From Oxalicibacterium faecigallinarum (GTDB lineage: Bacteria > Pseudomonadota > Gammaproteobacteria > Burkholderiales > Burkholderiaceae_D): a stretch of 64,000 nt of DNA. Of the stretch, positions 1 through 11,839 are shown piece by piece. Numbering within the stretch: position 1 is the stretch's first letter; each line of letters starts with the position of its first letter. Made by a program: the position numbers and the translations under genes. The stretch covers positions 434,001 through 498,000 of the forward strand of contig NZ_BMDI01000002.1 in NCBI RefSeq assembly GCF_014635705.1, written 5' to 3'. Under the pieces are notes generated by a model. It was not told where the DNA came from, did not search any database, and saw nothing but the letters and a program-made list of their open reading frames with translations.

Positions 1-897
1 CAGTATTGCCTTGGCTTCATCGTCACAGCGCAACTCGACGTCCTTCGTGGCGTACAACTTGGCGAGCTCGGGCAAAATCTGTGCTGCAACACTACGTGAA
101 ACCAGCAGGGTTTCCATCGTGTTGCAGGTGCCGTAACGATGGCACTTGGCATTGAACGACACGTCGAGTGCCTTTTTCGGGTCAGCTTTGTCGTCGATAT
201 AGACGTGGCAGATGCCATCCAGATGCTTGATCATGGGAACCGTGCCATCCGCCATCAGACGCGCGATCAGTCCCTTGCCGCCGCGCGGCACGATGACATC
301 CACATACTCTGTCATGGTGATCAGTTCGCCGACGGCTGCGCGATCGGTTGTTTCAACAACTTGGACGGCGTCCTGTGGCAGACCTGCTCCCGACAAGCCT
401 TCCTTGACCAGCTTGGCCAATGCCTGGTTGCAGTGAATGGCTTCTGAGCCACCACGCAAGATCGTTGCATTGCCGCTTTTGATGCAGAGACCCGCTGCAT
501 CGACTGTCACATTGGGGCGCGCTTCATAAATGATGCCGATGACGCCGAGTGGCACGCGCATCTGCCCGATCTGTATGCCGGTTGGCCGAACCTTCATGTT
601 CGAGATTTCACCGATTGGATCAGGCAGGGCGACGATTTGCTCCAGACCTTCTGCCATCGTGGCAATCGCCTTATCGGACAAGGTCAGACGATCCAGCATT
701 GCCGGTTCCAGACCATTGGCACGTGCGGCATCCAGATCCAGTTTGTTGGCGGCTCGCAATGCGTCGGCATCGCGGCGGATTGCTGCGGCGATCAGCAGCA
801 ATGCCTTGTTCTTGGCTGCGCTGTCGGCTTTGGCCATGGCGTGCGATGCCTGACGGGCACGTTCGCCGATTTCCTTCATGTATTGCTTGATGTCCAT
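1..897 (-). CDS. proA: Gamma-glutamyl phosphate reductase, 3' end beyond window
   Basis: Reduces gamma-glutamyl phosphate to glutamate semialdehyde with NADPH, the second step of proline synthesis, in the cytosol. The reverse strand reads open from the ATG at 897 ([16 protein letters not shown]) to position 1 without a stop. About 299 of the usual ~420 residues are therefore present and the C-terminus lies outside. Visible family features are the segment [28 protein letters not shown], and the catalytic cysteine region [14 protein letters not shown] second in-frame ATG two codons upstream (903) is possible, and neither start has a clear ribosome binding site. It follows holA at the end of the bamE-to-proA minus-strand run. 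Identification is very secure; the start is uncertain by two codons. Confidence 0.95.
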   Translation of the reverse strand, partial: MDIKQYMKEIGERARQASHAMAKADSAAKNKALLLIAAAIRRDADALRAANKLDLDAARANGLEPAMLDRLTLSDKAIATMAEGLEQIVALPDPIGEISNMKVRPTGIQIGQMRVPLGVIGIIYEARPNVTVDAAGLCIKSGNATILRGGSEAIHCNQALAKLVKEGLSGAGLPQDAVQVVETTDRAAVGELITMTEYVDVIVPRGGKGLIARLMADGTVPMIKHLDGICHVYIDDKADPKKALDVSFNAKCHRYGTCNTMETLLVSRSVAAQILPELAKLYATKDVELRCDDEAKAIL

Positions 898-993
898 GGT
901 CATAACAATGGTTGATCTGACAAGTATTTGCTACTGCTTACGTTAGATGGGGCTGACTGGGAGAAAAACACCTGTAGCCAGTGTTGATCGAGT

Positions 994-2010
994 CTAGCCG
1001 CGAGCGATTTTTAATCCAAGTTGCAGCATCGCATCCCATGCATCGCCGCTGAAAGCCTTGGCGCGTAAACCTTTCACCATCTTATCGATTTGTGCGGCTT
1101 CCTGCAGCGCAGCTTCCAGCGTGGCAAGTTTCAGGCGGCGCAGGGCGGGTTCCATCAGGCGTTCTCGTGGTCCCCAGATACGTGCTTCTTTCAACAGTTG
1201 CGGCAACGGCCGTCCTTGTGCAACACCTGCTTTGAGTTTTAACAAGGTACGGATTTCTTCTGCGACAGCCCACAAAACAAGCGGTAGCGCTTCGCCTTCA
1301 CCCTTGAGGCCTTCCAGCATACGCACCAGACGTGCCGCATCGCCGGAGAGCATGGCTTCATTGAGTTTGAAAACGTCGTAACGCGCAACATTCAATACGG
1401 CATCATGCACTTGTTCAAAACTGAGCTGGCCTTCCGGATACAGCAGCGCCAGCTTGCGTACTTCCTGATGGGCTGCCAGCAGATTGCCCTCGACGCGGTC
1501 CGCTATGAAATCCAGACATTCACGACTGGCACTCTGTTTTTGCGCTGCGAGACGCGTACCCAGCCAGGCAGGAAGCTGATTGCGTTCAATCAGTGGAATG
1601 TCGATATAGACGCCGGCTGATTGCAGGCTGGATACCCAGGCAGCTTTCTGCGTTTGCCAGTCGAGTTTGGGTAAGGTGATCAGGGTGACATTGTCCGGAC
1701 TCAAGGATGCTGCATAGTCTTGCAGTGCCTTGCCACCATCCTTGCCGGGTTTGCCGGTGGGGATGCGCAATTCGATCAGCTTGCGATCACCAAACAGGGA
1801 TTGTGACTGATTGGCTGCCAGCAACTCGCCCCATTTGAAGCTGCGTTCGACGATCAGGACTTCACGCTCTGTCAAACCTTGTGTGCGTGCCGCTTTGCGA
1901 ATCTTGTCGGCTGCTTCGAGAGCCAGCAAATGTTCATCACTGGTGATGACGTACAGAGCCGCCAGCGGTTTCGCCAGATGCGCGTCGAGTGCGTCAGGCC
2001 GCAATTGCAT
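994..2010 (-). CDS. holA: DNA polymerase III delta subunit
   Basis: Delta subunit of the clamp-loader complex, which opens the beta sliding clamp during replication. The product has 338 residues, the normal family length, and starts MQLRPDALDAHLAKPLAALYVI. Sequence similarity in this family is low, but LYVITSDEHLLALEAADKIR, SLFGDRKLIELRIP near residue 75 and the C-terminal helical collar pattern are characteristic. It starts 15 bases after the lptE stop in the same direction. The order leuS-lptE-holA-proA is well known in betaproteobacteria, which supports both neighbouring calls. It is probably co-transcribed with lptE, since there is no terminator between them. Confidence 0.93.
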   Translation of the reverse strand: MQLRPDALDAHLAKPLAALYVITSDEHLLALEAADKIRKAARTQGLTEREVLIVERSFKWGELLAANQSQSLFGDRKLIELRIPTGKPGKDGGKALQDYAASLSPDNVTLITLPKLDWQTQKAAWVSSLQSAGVYIDIPLIERNQLPAWLGTRLAAQKQSASRECLDFIADRVEGNLLAAHQEVRKLALLYPEGQLSFEQVHDAVLNVARYDVFKLNEAMLSGDAARLVRMLEGLKGEGEALPLVLWAVAEEIRTLLKLKAGVAQGRPLPQLLKEARIWGPRERLMEPALRRLKLATLEAALQEAAQIDKMVKGLRAKAFSGDAWDAMLQLGLKIARG

Positions 2011-2025
2011 GGTTGGCTGCTTGAC

Positions 2026-2553
2026 CTATTGTGGCGTTGCAGCGGAAGTCGGACGCTGAATGGATGCAACGCGCCGGAGAATCTGTTGCACGGCATCGGA
2101 TTGCATGTCCTTGTACAGCATGACTTCCTCGGCTTCCTTGGCCAGCACCTGATTTTCGTTATACGTGATGTCGCGGCGCAGGGAGATCTGCGTCGGAGGC
2201 AGCAATTCAGCATTCTTGTTGTCGAGTACGCGAATCGTAACGCGGTAGTGGATGGCAAATTCACGTACGCGGCCTTGGCTATTCAAGGAAAGAATCACTT
2301 TCTCCCGCGTTTCGCTAGTCACGGCCAGAATGGCTTCTGCTTCTTCACGGATTTCCTTGAGCTGCACCTCTCCACTGCCTCGAATGTTGCGACGCAGTTC
2401 TACACCCAAAGTTGAGGTGGGTGGAATCTCGATGTACAAGGTCTTGAAAGGCAGATCGTTTCCCAGCAAAGATCCGCGCAGCTTGAACCCGCACGCAGTC
2501 AAGAGCGAGGTGGAGCCTAATGCGAGGCAGAGAAGGCGGCGTTTTTTCAGCAT
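2026..2553 (-). CDS. lptE: LPS-assembly lipoprotein LptE
   Basis: Outer-membrane lipoprotein that plugs the LptD barrel and helps place lipopolysaccharide in the outer leaflet. The 175-residue product has a lipoprotein signal peptide: basic start MLKKRR, a hydrophobic stretch, and lipobox LLTAC with the modified Cys at residue 21. CGFKLRG follows directly, the classic LptE mature start. It lies between leuS and holA on the minus strand, the conserved position for this gene. Nothing unusual is seen in length or composition. The call rests on the lipobox, the CGFKLRG motif and the gene order. Confidence 0.93.
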   Translation of the reverse strand: MLKKRRLLCLALGSTSLLTACGFKLRGSLLGNDLPFKTLYIEIPPTSTLGVELRRNIRGSGEVQLKEIREEAEAILAVTSETREKVILSLNSQGRVREFAIHYRVTIRVLDNKNAELLPPTQISLRRDITYNENQVLAKEAEEVMLYKDMQSDAVQQILRRVASIQRPTSAATPQ

Positions 2554-2603
2554 CTTGAGTCCTGCGTTTGAATGAGCGTCATGCCAGCAACTGGCAACAA
2601 GGG

Positions 2604-5303
<2,700 letters not shown>

Positions 5304-5376
5304 TCAAAGGCATGATTATAACGTTTCGCCCCTTCCGATGACAGCGGCCGCAGGCAGGAACAGCGTGGAAGTGTCT

Positions 5377-5703
5377 TCAGGCCAGTTTGAGTATCAGTGC
5401 GGCTTTTTCACCATAATCGGTATAACGATCATTAATCGCCTCAATGCAGAATTGCAGATCGTCGAGGATATCCGGCGCCGCAGTGCGCAGGGCGGCGGCA
5501 TTGCTGACGGTAATGGTCAGGATTTCATTTTTCTGCAATTTGAAACGTGTCATGCCATCGTCGTCACGCAGATAACTCATGCAATCGACCCAGGCATCCA
5601 TGTTATTGCCGTAAAAGTCCGGAAAGCCGAAGGCATCCCGGCAAATCCGGTGGAAGGATGGCCAGTCTTTGATCTGGGTGCCGTCAAGCTGAACGGTCGC
5701 CAT
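5377..5703 (-). CDS. Barstar-family protein, orphan
   Basis: A 108-residue acidic protein matching the barstar fold family (ribonuclease-inhibitor type). Visible hallmarks are a short strand, then a first helix with DWPSFHRICRDAFGFPDFYG, the conserved GFPDFYGNNMDAWVDC segment, and a C-terminal strand ALILKL. Its start overlaps the exbD stop, so it is translated in the exbB-exbD unit. Barstar itself blocks barnase in the cytosol. No barnase-type RNase gene is visible in this window, so the partner is unknown. It could inhibit a distant RNase or be a domesticated relative. The family call is firm; the role is open. Confidence 0.85.
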   Translation of the reverse strand: MATVQLDGTQIKDWPSFHRICRDAFGFPDFYGNNMDAWVDCMSYLRDDDGMTRFKLQKNEILTITVSNAAALRTAAPDILDDLQFCIEAINDRYTDYGEKAALILKLA

Positions 5704-6128
5704 TACTTGTTTCCTGTCGGTTGTTCGGTGACGAAGCCAAGGCGAGTCAGTCCCTTGCCTTGTGCCGAGGACATGAGCTGTGCCAGCAGATCGTAACGCG
5801 TGTCTTTGTCGGCACGCAGCTGCAATTGCGGTTGTGGTTGTTGTTGCGCGGCCTCTGCAAAGTGGTGCTCAAGTGCTTCGCGTGTCACCATCTCGCCATT
5901 CCAGAATAGATTGCCGCTGGCATCAATTGACAGCGTGACAGTGGATGTGTCGGTTGGTGCAGGTGCCGAGGCAGCGCTCGGCAGCTCCAGCCGGATGGCA
6001 TGGGTAAATAAAGGTGCGGCAAGGATAAAGATCACCAGAAGCACCAGCATGACGTCCACCATCGGCGTGACATTGATCTCCGCCATCGGGGACGGTTTCT
6101 GGTGGTCGTCGAAACCACCGAAACTCAT
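5703..6128 (-). CDS. exbD: ExbD/TolR-type biopolymer transport protein
   Basis: 141-residue inner-membrane protein of the ExbD/TolR family. With ExbB/TolQ it uses the proton gradient to drive TonB or Tol functions. One N-terminal membrane segment follows INVTPMVDVMLVLLVIFILA. The aspartate in PMVDV is the conserved proton-path residue. The rest is a periplasmic domain ending LTRLGFVTEQPTGNK. The start overlaps the exbB stop (ATGA-type coupling) and the stop overlaps the start of the barstar gene. Whether it serves TonB or Tol cannot be decided here. No tonB, tolA or tolB is adjacent, so the symbol is given by family. Confidence 0.88.
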   Translation of the reverse strand: MSFGGFDDHQKPSPMAEINVTPMVDVMLVLLVIFILAAPLFTHAIRLELPSAASAPAPTDTSTVTLSIDASGNLFWNGEMVTREALEHHFAEAAQQQPQPQLQLRADKDTRYDLLAQLMSSAQGKGLTRLGFVTEQPTGNK

Positions 6129-6826
6129 GTGACGGCCTCCTGTCCGATACGTTTGCCGATAGTCAGATAGGCATGCAGATCGTGCGCAAAACCATCAAGT
6201 TCCGCAAGTGTGACCCGATTGATACGGACAAAGGCGTTATAGCCGAGTACGGCAGGAATCGCCACGGCTAGACCCAGCGCTGTCATGATGAGTGCTTCTC
6301 CGACTGGTCCGGCGATTTTGTCGATCTGCACGGTGCCAGCGTCGGAGACGGCGATCAAGGCGTGATAAATCCCCCATACCGTACCAAACAGGCCGACGAA
6401 GGGGGCCGTTGCGCCAACGGAAGCCAAAAGCGTCAGACCATTTTCCAGACGCGCGGACACCCGGTTGATTGCACGTCGCAAGGTGCGCGTGAGGAGCTCG
6501 CCCGGATCGGTGTCGGCATTGAGCGAGCCGGCCTGCTGCTTTAAATTGGCCGCCTCGGTTGCTTGCAGGGCAAGTGGTATATAGACATGCTCCGGATCGG
6601 CCAGCCGTAAGCCGTTGATGGCATCGGGTAGCGTGGGTGCTTGCCAGAAGCGCTCCAGCGCCGATGCGCTGCGCCGAATGCGCCATGCACTCCAGCTTTT
6701 TGAAAGGATGTAAAACCAGCTCAGGACCGACATGGCCAGCAGGATATAGGCAACGGTATGGGAAACGGCATCGCCTTGCGCCCAGTAATGTGCGAGTCCC
6801 AATCCCTGATTTGTTGCCGTTGCCAT
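6125..6826 (-). CDS. exbB: ExbB/TolQ-type proton channel protein
   Basis: 233-residue MotA/TolQ/ExbB family inner-membrane protein, the pentameric stator partner of the ExbD encoded next. Three membrane segments are visible: one near residues 22-40 (SHTVAYILLAMSVLSWFYIL) and two towards the C-terminus. The second of these contains LLASVGATAPFVGLFGTVWGI, the family signature, and the last contains AGPVGEALIMTALGLAVAIP. It overlaps exbD by 4 bases and lies 42 bases after dapB on the same strand. Co-transcription with dapB is likely. Whether it belongs to the Ton or Tol system is not resolved from context. Confidence 0.9.
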   Translation of the reverse strand: MATATNQGLGLAHYWAQGDAVSHTVAYILLAMSVLSWFYILSKSWSAWRIRRSASALERFWQAPTLPDAINGLRLADPEHVYIPLALQATEAANLKQQAGSLNADTDPGELLTRTLRRAINRVSARLENGLTLLASVGATAPFVGLFGTVWGIYHALIAVSDAGTVQIDKIAGPVGEALIMTALGLAVAIPAVLGYNAFVRINRVTLAELDGFAHDLHAYLTIGKRIGQEAVT

Positions 6827-6868
6827 ATCACGCGCCTTTACAGAATGACGTTTGCCTGGCGCAGGCTA

Positions 6869-7675
6869 TCAGCGCAGGCCGAGTACATCCTGCATATCGT
6901 AAAGACCCGTCTGCTTGTCCGCGAGAAAGCGTGCAGCGCGCAGGCTGCCGGTTGCGTAGGAGACGCGGCTCGATGATTTGTGCGAAATTTCGATGCGTTC
7001 GCCAATACCGGCAAACAGCACGGTATGGTCGCCAATGATGTCGCCGCCGCGGACGGTCGCAAAACCGATCGACGATGGGTCGCGCGCACCGGTCACCCCC
7101 TCGCGTGCCCAGACGGCAACGTCATTCAATTCCTTGCCTAACGCATCGGCGATGACTTCGCCCATCTTGATTGCAGTACCGGATGGCGCATCGACTTTGT
7201 GACGGTGATGCGCTTCAATGATCTCGATGTCGTAGCCTTCGGAGAAATTCTTTGCAGCCATTTCCAGCAACTTCATCGTCACATTGACGCCCACGCTCAT
7301 GTTGGGAGCAAAGACGATTGCGGTTTTCTCAGCGGCCTTTGCGATGGCTTCTTTGCCCGCAGCGTCGAAACCGGTCGTGCCGATGATCATCTTGATGCCG
7401 TGCGCAGCGCAATACTCCAGATGCGTAAGCGTGCCTTCCGGACGTGTAAAGTCGATCAGGAATGTGGCATTGGCCAGACCTTTCGCAAGGTTGGATTCGA
7501 TCGCAATGCCGGCAGGTTTCCCCAGAAAGGCGGCCGCATCGGTGCCGATGGCCGGCGATGATGGAATATCAATGGCGCCGGCCAGTGTGGTATCCGGTGC
7601 ATTCTGAATGGCATCGACCAGCATCTGGCCCATGCGGCCGGACGCGCCGGCAACTGCGATTTTCAATGGAGTCAT
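6869..7675 (-). CDS. dapB: 4-hydroxy-tetrahydrodipicolinate reductase
   Basis: Reduces hydroxy-tetrahydrodipicolinate with NAD(P)H in lysine and meso-diaminopimelate synthesis. It has 268 residues, the normal length. The N-terminal Rossmann motif is [16 protein letters not shown]. The catalytic segment [15 protein letters not shown], with the active His and Lys, is near residue 155. The region [16 protein letters not shown] is also typical. It sits between bamE upstream (38-base gap) and exbB downstream on the minus strand and is probably in the same operon. No anomaly is seen. Confidence 0.97.
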   Translation of the reverse strand: MTPLKIAVAGASGRMGQMLVDAIQNAPDTTLAGAIDIPSSPAIGTDAAAFLGKPAGIAIESNLAKGLANATFLIDFTRPEGTLTHLEYCAAHGIKMIIGTTGFDAAGKEAIAKAAEKTAIVFAPNMSVGVNVTMKLLEMAAKNFSEGYDIEIIEAHHRHKVDAPSGTAIKMGEVIADALGKELNDVAVWAREGVTGARDPSSIGFATVRGGDIIGDHTVLFAGIGERIEISHKSSSRVSYATGSLRAARFLADKQTGLYDMQDVLGLR

Positions 7676-7712
7676 GACTGCTTGGAGAACGGCGTAATGA
7701 AATTATTCGAGA

Positions 7713-8258
7713 TTATTTTTTCTTGGCTTTGTCGGCAATGCGATCAAGGTAATCCTGTTCGGTCGGCAGATCGTTGCCGCCTTCATAGCGTGACACGACG
7801 TTATTCTGGAAATAGACGGTTACATGACTGGTCGTGATTTCGCCATTGCCCTTTTGCAGACGGAACGAATAATCCCAGCGATCTGCGTGGAAAATGTCGG
7901 TCAGCAGCGGCGTACCCAGCAGAAAAACCACCTGATCGCGGCTCATGCCAGGTTGTAGCTGCGCAACCATTTCCTTCGACACGAAATTGCCTTGCTGAAT
8001 GTCCGGACGGTAAGGACGCAAAAAGCCGAGGAAACGTTTTTGCTGGATGGTTTGCACGCCACTGGCAGTTGCTGCCTTGGCATCGCTCTCCGATTTTGGG
8101 GCGTCTGCTGCAGGTCGGGCAGCCTGGGAGGCCGGCGCCTCTTCCTCGATCAAGGGATTCTTTTTGGACGCACAGCCGGAAACGAGCGCAGCCAGTGTCA
8201 GGCACAGCGCGCTGACAACAGCCGGCGAGCGGCCGGATCGGAAAGGCAGGATTTGCAT
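7713..8258 (-). CDS. bamE: Outer-membrane assembly lipoprotein BamE (SmpA/OmlA)
   Basis: Small lipoprotein of the BAM complex that folds beta-barrel proteins into the outer membrane. The start [16 protein letters not shown] is chosen because it gives a normal lipoprotein signal ending in lipobox LVSGC, with the Cys near residue 29. The frame extends upstream but without such a signal. The BamE domain is clear: [28 protein letters not shown], then [19 protein letters not shown]. An Ala/Pro-rich linker lies between the signal and the domain. It is divergent from fur across a 64-base gap, the classical omlA-fur arrangement, and heads the run that continues into dapB. Confidence 0.94.
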   Translation of the reverse strand: MQILPFRSGRSPAVVSALCLTLAALVSGCASKKNPLIEEEAPASQAARPAADAPKSESDAKAATASGVQTIQQKRFLGFLRPYRPDIQQGNFVSKEMVAQLQPGMSRDQVVFLLGTPLLTDIFHADRWDYSFRLQKGNGEITTSHVTVYFQNNVVSRYEGGNDLPTEQDYLDRIADKAKKK

Positions 8259-8302
8259 AAGGAATCTCGGGCGGTTGAGCAATTGTATGAAAACGCTATA
8301 TG

Positions 8303-8321
8303 ATAAGGCAGATATCCTTAT
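8303..8321. promoter_or_regulatory. Inverted repeat, possible Fur box between bamE and fur
   Basis: ATAAGG at 8303-8308 and CCTTAT at 8316-8321 form a perfect 6-base inverted repeat with a 7-base centre, two bases before the chosen fur start. Flanked by tg...ta, it partly resembles the AT-rich Fur box (GATAATGATAATCATTATC type). Autoregulation of fur at such a site is common. Binding here is inference. Confidence 0.4.
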
Positions 8322-8322
8322 T

Positions 8323-8763
8323 ATGACCAAGAACATGCCTAACAATCCATCCGAACTCAAAGCCAGCGGCCTTAAGGCGACGCTGCCCCGCCTGAAGATT
8401 CTCGACATCTTCCAGAATGCCAAGGTACGTCACCTGAGCGCAGAAGACGTCTACAAGATGCTGCTGGCGGACAATCTGGACGTTGGTCTGGCGACGGTCT
8501 ATCGTGTGCTGACCCAGTTCGAACAGGCCGGCATTCTGCAGCGTAATCATTTCGAAACCGGCAAGGCCGTGTTCGAACTCAACGAGGGTTCGCATCACGA
8601 CCATCTGGTTTGCCTGGATTGCGGCAAGGTAGAAGAATTCTTCGATGAAGAAATCGAAAAGCGTCAGGAAAGCATCGCCAAGCAATATGGCTTTGAGATT
8701 GCCGATCACGCACTTGCATTGTATGGTCACTGCAAGGCTTGCCAGAAAACTGCCAAGAAGTAG
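8323..8763 (+). CDS. fur: Ferric uptake regulator Fur
   Basis: Iron-responsive repressor that binds Fur boxes when loaded with Fe2+. From the ATG at 8323 ([20 protein letters not shown]) it has 146 residues. A start four codons later (MPNNPSELK) is equally possible, and neither has a strong ribosome binding site. The DNA-binding winged helix includes [15 protein letters not shown] and [18 protein letters not shown]. The metal-binding [16 protein letters not shown] and C-terminal CKACQK give the two CxxC pairs. It diverges from bamE and converges with hrcA, separated from it by a bidirectional terminator. The inverted repeat just upstream may be its own operator. Confidence 0.96.
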   Translation: MTKNMPNNPSELKASGLKATLPRLKILDIFQNAKVRHLSAEDVYKMLLADNLDVGLATVYRVLTQFEQAGILQRNHFETGKAVFELNEGSHHDHLVCLDCGKVEEFFDEEIEKRQESIAKQYGFEIADHALALYGHCKACQKTAKK

Positions 8764-8805
8764 TTGCTGCCAACCAATTCGGCCCGTCAGTAACGGGTTG
8801 GATGT

Positions 8806-8843
8806 AAAAAAGCCACGTTCTGATAAAGGAGCGTGGCTTTTTT
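8806..8843. terminator. Bidirectional intrinsic terminator between fur and hrcA
   Basis: Arms at 8806-8817 (aaaaaagccacg) and 8832-8843 (cgtggctttttt) pair perfectly, giving a T-run on either strand. It sits between the convergent fur and hrcA genes. Confidence 0.9.
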
Positions 8844-8866
8844 GTTGGGTCGATATTATTTGCTGA

Positions 8867-9895
8867 TCAGGGGTTTGAATGACTGAGTGCGTTTGACAGC
8901 AATTTGGCCGTGATGTCGACAAGCGGGATCACGCGCTCATACGCCATGCGTGTGGGCCCGATCACGCCCAGAGTGCCAACAACCTTGCCATTGACGGTGT
9001 AGGGCGACGTCACGACGCTCATATGATCCATCGGCACCAGATTGGATTCGCCGCCGATGAAAATCTGAACGCCGCTCGCCTTGTTGGATGTATCCAGCAA
9101 TTGCATCAGGCTCGTCTTCTGCTCAAACAGCTCAAACAGCTTGCGCAAAGAAGCCATGTTGGATGACAGATCGTTGACGCTCAGCAGATTGCGCTCGCCG
9201 GAAATCACCACGTCGTCGCTATTGTCATTCATGGCGTCACTCCCAGCTTCAACGGCAACCTGCATTAGGTTGGTCATGTCATCGCGCAACTGCTGCAATT
9301 CATTTTGCAGGCGCAGTTTGACCTCATCGAAGCTCAATCCACCGTAGTTCTGATTGATGTAGTTGGCAGCCTGAATCAGTTGTGACGGCGTGTAATCGAC
9401 TTCGGTTAAAAGCAGGCGGTTCTGCACATCGCCGGTCGGGCCGACGATCACGAGCAGAATGCGTTTCTCGGACAGACGTAAAAAATCGATGTGCTGGAAT
9501 ACCGATTCGCGGCGCGGCGTCATGACAATGCCGGCAAATTCGGACAGCGATGACAAAATCTGCGCCGCATTCGAAATGACTTTTTGCGACGAACCTGATT
9601 GCAGCGAGGATTGCAGGCGCGACTCGACATTGCTGTGATCAATCGGTTGCACTGTCAGCAAGGTATCGACGAAAACGCGGTAACCGCGTGGCGTGGGAAT
9701 GCGTCCGGCCGAGGTGTGCGGGCTGGCAACGAACCCCAGATTTTCCAGATCGGCCATGACATTACGTATCGTGGCAGGTGACAAATCCAGTCCGGAAATC
9801 CGCGACAGTTCGCGCGAGCCGACCGGCTGCCCGTCCGCAATATAGCGTTCGACGAGAGCTTTCAGCAGAGTTTGGGCGCGATTATCGAGTTGCAT
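8867..9895 (-). CDS. hrcA: Heat-inducible transcription repressor HrcA
   Basis: Repressor of heat-shock genes that acts through CIRCE operators and is refolded by GroE. The start [19 protein letters not shown] gives 342 residues, the normal size. The open frame extends 24 codons upstream without family similarity. The winged helix contains [28 protein letters not shown]. The GAF-like and dimerisation parts include [20 protein letters not shown] and [18 protein letters not shown]. No CIRCE inverted repeat was found before it or before grpE and dnaK, so its targets (probably groESL) lie elsewhere. It converges with fur. Confidence 0.95.
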   Translation of the reverse strand: MQLDNRAQTLLKALVERYIADGQPVGSRELSRISGLDLSPATIRNVMADLENLGFVASPHTSAGRIPTPRGYRVFVDTLLTVQPIDHSNVESRLQSSLQSGSSQKVISNAAQILSSLSEFAGIVMTPRRESVFQHIDFLRLSEKRILLVIVGPTGDVQNRLLLTEVDYTPSQLIQAANYINQNYGGLSFDEVKLRLQNELQQLRDDMTNLMQVAVEAGSDAMNDNSDDVVISGERNLLSVNDLSSNMASLRKLFELFEQKTSLMQLLDTSNKASGVQIFIGGESNLVPMDHMSVVTSPYTVNGKVVGTLGVIGPTRMAYERVIPLVDITAKLLSNALSHSNP

Positions 9896-10023
9896 GATGA
9901 GCGTATTGTAAATACTCGCAATGCCGTACGGCAAGCCGCTTGGCCATCTGACCGTAACATCCTGCACATATTGTCATGGCGGCCAATCTCAATGGCAGAT
10001 ATGCAAAATGTCTGCCTGACAAT

Positions 10024-10716
10024 TCAGTTTGACTGCAGCCATTTGTCAATGTCGTGCAGGTTGGTGAATTGTGCAGACGGCGTAATGGCTTGCGGAAAAG
10101 GGCGATCAAAGCGATTCATCCAGCCAGCATGCAAACCGGCGTTCTGTGCGCCTTCCACATCCAGATGCGGATCGTCACCGACATACAGCGCTTCCTGCGG
10201 CAAAACCTGCAACGCGTCGCACGCCGCCAGAAAAATCGAGGCATCCGGTTTGGCGGCACCAAACTGGTGGGCTGCCAGCGAGGTTTGGAAGTGATGTGCC
10301 AGGCCGATCGCGTGCAGATCGGCAAAACCGTTGGAAATCGACCCCAGCAGGTAGCGTTGTCCAAGTGTTTGCAGGCCCGGCGCTACATCATCGAATGGCG
10401 TGACCGTGCTGCGTGCTTCCGAAAAAACGGCCATGGCTTCCAGCATGCGGTCACCATTTTCATCACATTCTGCGCAGGCGCGCAGCAGCGTGGCATGGCG
10501 TAACGACCACAGATCGTAGCGATAGCGTGGGTCGGTTGGCAGTATCTCCGCGCGTAACGACCGCAAGCCTTCCAGCGTGAATTGTCGGGTAAGGCGTGGA
10601 GTGTGGACAGTCAGCCAATCATACAAGACGCGCTCGGCGCGTTTGATCACGGCGTCGAGCGGCCACAGCGTATCGTCAAGATCGAATAAAACGGCTTTGA
10701 TGGTGGTGGAATGCAT
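10024..10716 (-). CDS. HAD-superfamily hydrolase, pyrimidine/FMN phosphatase-like
   Basis: A 230-residue haloacid-dehalogenase-type phosphatase, probably cytosolic. Motif I is VLFDLDDTLWPLD at the N-terminus, with both catalytic aspartates. Motif II is LGSISNG near residue 125. The motif III/IV region is FGAAKPDASIFLAACDAL followed by YVGDDPHLDVEGAQNAGLHAGW. This is the subfamily with an alpha-helical cap and REG-2/YjjG-type resemblance. The substrate cannot be told from sequence. The start MHSTTIKAVLFD is chosen; ATGs three codons or more upstream are possible, and none has a clear ribosome binding site. It is divergent from nadK. Confidence 0.85.
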   Translation of the reverse strand: MHSTTIKAVLFDLDDTLWPLDAVIKRAERVLYDWLTVHTPRLTRQFTLEGLRSLRAEILPTDPRYRYDLWSLRHATLLRACAECDENGDRMLEAMAVFSEARSTVTPFDDVAPGLQTLGQRYLLGSISNGFADLHAIGLAHHFQTSLAAHQFGAAKPDASIFLAACDALQVLPQEALYVGDDPHLDVEGAQNAGLHAGWMNRFDRPFPQAITPSAQFTNLHDIDKWLQSN

Positions 10717-10813
10717 ACGTTGCATGGGCGTGACGACACGGTCCCGTGATTTCAATAAATGCTGCTGGCTGGAGTGCAATCGGAAGTTAAATTATGGTCT
10801 AATCTGCTGCATC

Positions 10814-11731
10814 ATGTCGCCTACCACTTCTCTTGCTCCCTTGCCGCGTTTCCAGACCATTGCCATTTTTGGCAAGCACATGGCTGGTGGTACCGCGCAG
10901 TCCCTGCTGCAAATTGCCGAATGTCTGGTAACAACCGGGCGTCGAGTCCTGTTTGAATCCGAAACCGTGCAGAATTTTTCGATCACCGGTTTCGAGTCCA
11001 TGTCCTTGCGTGAGATCGGTGAAACCGCCGATGCAGCCATCATCGTTGGCGGTGACGGCACCATGCTGGGCATCGCGCGTCAACTGGCACCGTTTGATGT
11101 GCCGCTGATCGGTGTCAATCAGGGACGTCTCGGGTTCATGACCGATGTCTCGCTCGATCGCATGATGCCGATGCTGCAGGAGATGCTCAATGGTTCGGCG
11201 GTGTCCGAGCATCGCACGCTGTTGGATGGCGTGATCATGCGTGAAGGCAGCATCATGAACCACACGCTGGCACTGAATGATGTGGTGCTGTCGCGCGGCT
11301 CCGGTTCCGGCATGATCGAATTGCATGTCGAGGTAGATGGCAACTTCATGTACAACCAGCGTTCGGATGGCCTGATCGTGGCAACGCCAACCGGTTCCAC
11401 TGCCTATTCGCTGTCTGCCGGCGGGCCGATCCTGCAGCCGAGTGTCAAGGGCTTTGCCATGGTGCCGATTGCCCCCCACGCCTTGTCGAATCGTCCGATC
11501 GTGGTGCCGGATTCCAGCGAGATCATGATCGAAGTGATGGGCGGTCGTGAGGCCAATATCAATTTCGATATGCAGTCGGTAGCGCGTTTGCAGCACAACG
11601 ACCGCATTATCATCAGGCGCTCCGAACATGTGGTGACCTTCCTGCATCCGCAAGGCTGGAATTACTACGACACCTTGCGAGAGAAACTGCACTGGAACGA
11701 ATATCCGTCTGTAGAAGGCCGGTTAAAATAA
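10814..11731 (+). CDS. nadK: NAD kinase
   Basis: Phosphorylates NAD to NADP, using ATP or polyphosphate. The chosen ATG at 10814 gives MSPTTSLAPLPRFQTIAIFG and 305 residues, the usual length; the longer open frame upstream overlaps the divergent HAD gene. The diagnostic GGDGTMLGIAR is near residue 75, with the conserved GVNQGRLGFMTD and the NAD-binding TPTGSTAYSLSAGGPI. It is followed by an intrinsic terminator and then recN, an order conserved in many betaproteobacteria. Confidence 0.96.
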   Translation: MSPTTSLAPLPRFQTIAIFGKHMAGGTAQSLLQIAECLVTTGRRVLFESETVQNFSITGFESMSLREIGETADAAIIVGGDGTMLGIARQLAPFDVPLIGVNQGRLGFMTDVSLDRMMPMLQEMLNGSAVSEHRTLLDGVIMREGSIMNHTLALNDVVLSRGSGSGMIELHVEVDGNFMYNQRSDGLIVATPTGSTAYSLSAGGPILQPSVKGFAMVPIAPHALSNRPIVVPDSSEIMIEVMGGREANINFDMQSVARLQHNDRIIIRRSEHVVTFLHPQGWNYYDTLREKLHWNEYPSVEGRLK

Positions 11732-11741
11732 TTGCATCATG

Positions 11742-11767
11742 CGACGGTCGCTGACCGTCGTTTTTTT
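11742..11767 (+). terminator. Intrinsic terminator after nadK
   Basis: CGACGGTC (11742-11749) and GACCGTCG (11753-11760) form a perfect 8-base stem with a 3-base loop, followed by seven T. It separates nadK from recN. Confidence 0.9.
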
Positions 11768-11839
11768 CATGACATCCGAGGTGTTGATCGTGGCCGGGTA
11801 AGGTTGCGATGAACAGGGACACAAGGCGGTTTACTCTCC

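Noticed and set aside
10799-11692. 297-residue open frame antisense to nadK
   Set aside because: It lies fully on the opposite strand of a well-supported gene and has His/Gln-rich shadow composition.
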